DNA of 9,850 nucleotides from a bacterium. GTDB lineage: Bacteria; Oederibacteriota; JAJYGY01. The notes under the pieces were generated by a model. The model searched no databases and was not told where the DNA came from. It was given only the letters and a program-made list of their open reading frames with translations. Of the stretch, positions 7,225-9,850 are shown piece by piece; position 1 is the stretch's first letter, and each line of letters starts with the position of its first letter. The stretch covers positions 1-9,850 of the forward strand of contig JAJYGY010000324.1 of the NCBI GenBank assembly GCA_021790555.1, in the 5' to 3' direction. Position numbers and translations under genes: made by a program.

Positions 7225-7253
7225 GGGCCCCCGGGCGTCCCGGGAAAGGGCCC
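7225..7253 (-). other. GC-rich hairpin in the speE leader
   Basis: The arms CCCGGG (7244-7239) and CCCGGG (7235-7230) form a 6-bp stem with loop ACG. The flanking segments 7253-7249 and 7229-7225 can add 5 bp around a short bulge. It fills the space between the speD terminator and the speE ribosome binding site (7218-7213), leaving no room for an ordinary promoter. Stem formation is clear; any role is unknown. Confidence 0.5.
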
Positions 7254-7296
7254 AAAAAAACGGACGCGGAAGCCCCCGCAAGGGCTTCCGCATCCG
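7254..7296 (-). terminator. Strong intrinsic terminator after speD
   Basis: On the minus strand CGGATGCGGAAGCCC (7296-7282), a 6-nt loop TTGCGG and GGGCTTCCGCGTCCG (7275-7261) form a 15-bp stem with one A-C mismatch; the inner 10 bp are perfect. Seven T residues (7260-7254) follow at once. It begins 11 nt after the speD stop codon. It should end most speD transcripts before speE. Confidence 0.93.
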
Positions 7297-7307
7297 GGAA
7301 ATTTCGG

Positions 7308-7703
7308 TCAGACCTTCGCCAAATCCGGCTTGTGCTTGAGGTCCCGGCTGGGCAGGTTCAGGGTCCCCCGCCTCATCTCCAGCGCCGTGTGGGACTTCGG
7401 CGCGAGCGCCTTGACGATCTCCCGGACACAGACCCAGGGGTCCACCTCTTCCCCGCAGGTGAAGACGTCCACCGCGGCGTAGCCGTATTCGGGCCAGGTG
7501 TGGATGGTAAGGTGCGACTCCGCGATGATCACCGCCCCGCTCACTCCGTAGGGATTGAAGTGATGGAACTCGGAAGTCACCACCGTCGCCTTGGCCGCCT
7601 TGGCCGCGCCCACCATCAGTCTCTGGACTTTTTCATGGTCATTGAGGGTCTTGTGATTGCAGTCGTACAGCTCAACAACGATGTGTTTCCCGAGGCTTTT
7701 CAA
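7308..7703 (-). CDS. speD: S-adenosylmethionine decarboxylase proenzyme, TTG start
   Basis: Makes decarboxylated S-adenosylmethionine, the aminopropyl donor for SpeE. It is a pyruvoyl enzyme made by self-cleavage of a proenzyme. From TTG at 7703 the protein has 131 residues, matching the prokaryotic class 1B type (Thermotoga, Bacillus SpeD/SpeH). The cleavage site is Glu62-Ser63 in IAESHLTIHTWPEYGYAAVDVF; Ser63 becomes the pyruvoyl group, and His68 and Cys83 are the processing and catalytic residues. These numbers equal those of the T. maritima enzyme, which supports the TTG start (KSLGKHIVVELYDC follows). GGAGGTAAGG lies just upstream. The in-frame ATG at 7829 lies upstream of the predicted transcription start and would add 42 residues, so it is rejected. 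The gene sits behind a structured leader and ends at a strong terminator. Confidence 0.95.
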   Translation of the reverse strand: MKSLGKHIVVELYDCNHKTLNDHEKVQRLMVGAAKAAKATVVTSEFHHFNPYGVSGAVIIAESHLTIHTWPEYGYAAVDVFTCGEEVDPWVCVREIVKALAPKSHTALEMRRGTLNLPSRDLKHKPDLAKV

Positions 7704-7768
7704 GGTTGGCCTTACCTCCACAGCGAAAGAGGAAATAAAAAAACCCCACTTCCTCCAACCTTGCAAAG
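7696..7768 (-). repeat. Inverted repeat pairing speD leader with its start codon region
   Basis: The leader segment CTTTGCAAGGTTGG (7768-7755) is complementary at 13 of 14 positions to CCAACCTTGAAAAG (7709-7696), which contains the TTG start codon (7703-7701) and the base pairs next to the ribosome binding site. Nine bases pair without interruption, then one G-A mismatch, then four more pairs. Formation would hide the start codon, and it competes with the inner part of the terminator hairpin. Confidence 0.75.
7710..7719 (-). promoter_or_regulatory. Ribosome binding site deciding the speD TTG start
   Basis: GGAGGTAAGG contains GGAGGT 10 nt and AAGG 6 nt before TTG at 7703. AAGG-CCAA-CCTT can also fold into a small local hairpin over the start. 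Confidence 0.75.
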
Positions 7769-7784
7769 ACGGGTGGCAGTGGGG
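7737..7784 (-). terminator. Intrinsic terminator inside the speD leader
   Basis: CCCCACT (7784-7778) pairs perfectly with AGTGGGG (7750-7744), followed immediately by seven T residues (7743-7737) and then ATTT. Inside the 27-nt loop, CCACC and GGTTGG can add a second short helix with one bulged T. It lies upstream of speD, not after a gene, so it acts as an attenuator rather than an end-of-operon terminator. A competing hairpin GAGGAA (7755-7750) with TTCCTC (7734-7729) would hold GTGGGG and the T tract in its loop. Confidence 0.8.
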
Positions 7785-7816
7785 CAGGCTGATGTCAGCT
7801 TCCTGCTGTTGAGCGA

Positions 7817-7845
7817 AATATACCTTCAAACCCCATGGGTGTCAA
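7817..7845 (-). promoter_or_regulatory. Near-consensus sigma70-type promoter for speD
   Basis: TTGACA (7845-7840) and TATATT (7822-7817) are separated by exactly 17 nt, 6/6 and 5/6 to consensus. The -35 begins two bases after the stop codon of the membrane protein gene. The spacer contains the 8-bp palindrome CCCATGGG (7839-7832), a possible operator. The predicted start is the A at 7810. Confidence 0.85.
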
Positions 7846-7847
7846 CA

Positions 7848-9850
7848 TCAAAGCCTCCCCCCGCGCCCCGGCTCCAGGATGATTTTCAGCTCCCGCCAGC
7901 GCACCGGCACGATCCCCCCCGAGCGCGCGGCGAACACCCATTCCAGGTCGTTGGTGCCCCGCCGCGGGGAAAATTCCAGCGTCCCTTGCATCCGGCCTCC
8001 CGCCCGCGGGGTCCGGACCACCAGGGGGCTCCCGTTGATCTTGAGGGCGACGCGGCGAAAATCCCCCAGGGCCTTCATGGAGTATTCCAGGCGCATGCGG
8101 ACTCTTCCCGAGGAAAGGAAGTGCAGGTCCATCACCACCGGGCCGTCACGCGTTCCGGGCGCCGGGAAGACGGGCGTCCAATCCCCCGGCAGGCTGGCCG
8201 CGGCCATCCTGTCGGCCATGGCGCCCCCCAATTTGTAGAGCGCCACGGACCGGGTCCAGGCCAGGGGGCGCCCCAGGATTCCACGGGCCGGGGCCCCATG
8301 CCCGCGCTGGACCAGCAGGTAGTCCGGCACGCGGTCCCAGGACTGGAAAAGCAGGCGGGCCCGCGAGGGGGCGTCGTCGAATTCGTGGTAGACATAGGGG
8401 ATCAGCAGCGTGGACCGGCCGTGGAAACAGAGCTGGGCCGCTTCCCTGAGGATGGGCGCCCGGATGTCCAGGCTCAGGGACGCCCCGGGCCGGGACCCCA
8501 AAGCGGAGGCAATGGGCGCGAAGTCGTAGTCCCGCGCCTTTTCGGGGGTGGCGTAGGAGGAGGGATAGAAGGGCATGGGCGGCCGCCATCCTCCGGCCGC
8601 CTGAAGCCGGAAAAGAAAGGTCGTTCCCTGCGCCAGGGCCCAGGCCCACAGCAGGAAGCGGGCCGAAGCCGAACCCCTGGCCCGGCCCCAGGCGCCGCCG
8701 GCCAGGCCCAGCAAAGCCAGGGGAAAGACATCCCCCAGCACTTTGCCTGCGGAGTAGCGGCGGCCGCAAGCCACCAGGACGGCGGCCAGGGCCGCCCCCG
8801 CCAGGGCCAGCCCAAAACGCCAGGGCCAGCCCCATTCCTTCCGCTTCCAGGACCGCGCGGCGAAGGCGACGAGGGCCAGGCTCAATCCCAGACCCAGGCC
8901 GACTCCCAGCAGCCGCGGCAGCCAGGGCGGAAGCCCACCGCAGGGCGGCGCCAGGGCCGAAAGGCCGGCCAGCCCCCAGAAACCCTGCAACGCCGCCGTC
9001 CAGTGCCCCGGCACGAACAGCCAGCCGAAAAAGTAGGCCCAGTAGGTCCGCCGCGCAGGATCTCCGGATGAAAGGGCTTCCTTCAGAAACATGGCCAGGT
9101 CCGCCCTCCAGGCCGGCGCGGAAAGGGCCAAACCGGCCGCGGCGAGCACCCAGGGCTTCCATCCCACGGCCTGGGTCCTTCCGGAAAACCCGCCAGATCC
9201 GGGAAGGGTGAGCGCCAGGACCAGACCGGCAGCCAGCACGCCGAAGCCGCTGGAAAAAAGGCTGGCGCAGGCTCCCAGGGCAATGGCGGAAAGCCCAAGC
9301 ACCGCCGGACCGCCGGTCCGGCCTTCCTCCAGGCCGTTGAGGAACAGGAGCATCAGGGGCAGGAAGGCGGCCTGGCCGTAGGCGTCCGAATCCAGGGCGA
9401 AGACAGGCCAGAAACCCGCGCTGAAGGCGGCGGCCAGGACCAGGGCGGCCCGGAAAGGCAGGCCCAGCCGGCGAAGCAGGGCGTGGATCGCCGTGAAGGA
9501 GAGCAGCAGCAGGAAAATCCCATACCAGTAAAGCGACCCGTAGACCTTGCCGCCGGTCCAGCCGTTGAAAAGCCCCAGGCTTACGCCGTTGGCGATCCGG
9601 TCGCGGTCCAGGCCTTCCTTCATCATCGCGTAAATGGGCTGCCGGTCCACCAGGGCCTGGGTGGGCGCGGACTCAAGGGCGGGAAGAGGCTCCGACCGCA
9701 GGGACTGGGCCATGACCATGTAATGGAAGGCGTCCCAGGGATTGCTCCGGAAGACCCGGTAATTGGCCCCCCCGGCCAGCGCCGTTGCCCCCAGCAGGGA
9801 AAGGAGCAGGCCGCAGGCCGCCAGCAGGCCCCAGGTTTCGAAGTCCGGCC
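7848..9850 (-). CDS. Multi-pass membrane protein, probable GT-C-type glycosyltransferase, N-terminus missing
   Basis: The reading frame is open from the right window edge (first whole codon at 9848) to TGA at 7850-7848, giving 666 visible residues. The ATG at 9719 is internal, because coding sequence continues upstream with a hydrophobic helix (WGLLAACGLLLSLLGATAL). About ten membrane helices fill the first two thirds, e.g. YGIFLLLLSFTAIHALL and LLGVGLGLGLSLALVAF. The last ~200 residues are soluble and probably extracytoplasmic, ending in a region rich in beta-strand-like segments. NPWDAFHYM after the first visible helix recalls the Asp-bearing first loop of GT-C-fold, polyprenyl-phosphate-sugar-dependent transferases. 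No specific substrate can be named; another large membrane protein family is possible. It sits upstream of the speD promoter and has no evident functional link to polyamine synthesis. Confidence 0.7.
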   Translation of the reverse strand, partial: PDFETWGLLAACGLLLSLLGATALAGGANYRVFRSNPWDAFHYMVMAQSLRSEPLPALESAPTQALVDRQPIYAMMKEGLDRDRIANGVSLGLFNGWTGGKVYGSLYWYGIFLLLLSFTAIHALLRRLGLPFRAALVLAAAFSAGFWPVFALDSDAYGQAAFLPLMLLFLNGLEEGRTGGPAVLGLSAIALGACASLFSSGFGVLAAGLVLALTLPGSGGFSGRTQAVGWKPWVLAAAGLALSAPAWRADLAMFLKEALSSGDPARRTYWAYFFGWLFVPGHWTAALQGFWGLAGLSALAPPCGGLPPWLPRLLGVGLGLGLSLALVAFAARSWKRKEWGWPWRFGLALAGAALAAVLVACGRRYSAGKVLGDVFPLALLGLAGGAWGRARGSASARFLLWAWALAQGTTFLFRLQAAGGWRPPMPFYPSSYATPEKARDYDFAPIASALGSRPGASLSLDIRAPILREAAQLCFHGRSTLLIPYVYHEFDDAPSRARLLFQSWDRVPDYLLVQRGHGAPARGILGRPLAWTRSVALYKLGGAMADRMAAASLPGDWTPVFPAPGTRDGPVVMDLHFLSSGRVRMRLEYSMKALGDFRRVALKINGSPLVVRTPRAGGRMQGTLEFSPRRGTNDLEWVFAARSGGIVPVRWRELKIILEPGRGGRL

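Larger units (their letters stand above)
7704..7810 (-). promoter_or_regulatory. Structured speD 5' leader, candidate attenuator or riboswitch
   Basis: From the predicted transcription start (A at 7810) to the TTG codon the leader is about 107 nt. In order it holds: a bulged hairpin, GCAGG (7806-7802) with CCTGC (7788-7784) capped by CTG/CAG; an intrinsic terminator (7784-7737); a segment at 7729-7721 that can pair with the leader 5' end at 7808-7799; and the ribosome binding site GGAGGTAAGG (7719-7710). Alternative pairings exclude one another, the hallmark of a transcription or translation switch. I do not recognise a described SAM, guanidine or other riboswitch core in it. The ligand, if any, is unknown; S-adenosylmethionine or polyamines are the natural candidates. 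Confidence 0.6.

Noticed and set aside
7704..7810. Known SAM or guanidine riboswitch upstream of speD
   Set aside because: I could not find the conserved cores of these classes by eye. A covariance search would be needed to exclude a divergent member.
7704..7829. N-terminal 42-residue extension of SpeD from ATG 7829
   Set aside because: The ATG is upstream of the predicted transcription start, the segment overlaps the terminator and T tract, and the catalytic numbering fits the TTG start.
4848..9071. A 1407-residue open frame on the plus strand
   Set aside because: It runs antisense across speA, speE, speD and the membrane gene, has Gly/His/Arg/Val-rich low-information sequence and matches no family. 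High GC in codon third positions removes stops from the opposite strand.

Overview
The window (GC-rich throughout by eye) comes from a bacterial chromosome. All nine genes lie on the minus strand, so transcription runs from high to low coordinates. The gene set is housekeeping: a membrane glycosyltransferase-like protein, polyamine synthesis, a DksA/TraR-type RNA polymerase regulator and lower glycolysis. There are no mobile elements, tRNA, rRNA or CRISPR arrays. The species cannot be fixed from sequence alone. The E. coli-like GAPDH, Thermotoga-type SpeD and Thermus-like SpeE do not point to one well-known phylum, so an under-sampled lineage is likely (inference).

Layout in transcription order. 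(1) 9850-7848: multi-pass membrane protein whose N-terminus is cut by the window edge. (2) 7845-7254: the speD unit. It has a near-consensus promoter (TTGACA-N17-TATATT), a ~107-nt structured leader carrying an internal terminator, speD itself starting at TTG, and a strong intrinsic terminator. (3) 7208-4692: speE and speA, 27 nt apart. (4) 4709-3925: a second near-consensus promoter (TTGACA-N17-TATAAA) inside the 3' end of speA, followed by a 90-residue extremely acidic protein and a DksA-like zinc-finger protein. (5) 3890-3860: a 13-bp hairpin just before gpmI, then gpmI (3834-2278). (6) 2281-1: a candidate promoter with a redox-operator-like dyad, then gap and pgk 29 nt apart; pgk runs off the left edge.

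How the genes work together. SpeA makes a diamine precursor (agmatine if it is arginine-specific). SpeD makes decarboxylated S-adenosylmethionine. SpeE transfers the aminopropyl group towards spermidine. SpeE resembles the Thermus enzyme that acts on agmatine, so an aminopropylagmatine route is possible. Gap, Pgk and GpmI are consecutive steps of the glycolytic trunk. DksA-type proteins tune transcription to growth state.

The most interesting part is the speD 5' leader (7810-7704). It holds an intrinsic terminator with a T7 tract, and a leader segment that pairs 13 of 14 bases with the TTG start-codon region. This looks like a cis-acting attenuator or riboswitch on AdoMet decarboxylase. I do not recognise it as a known class.
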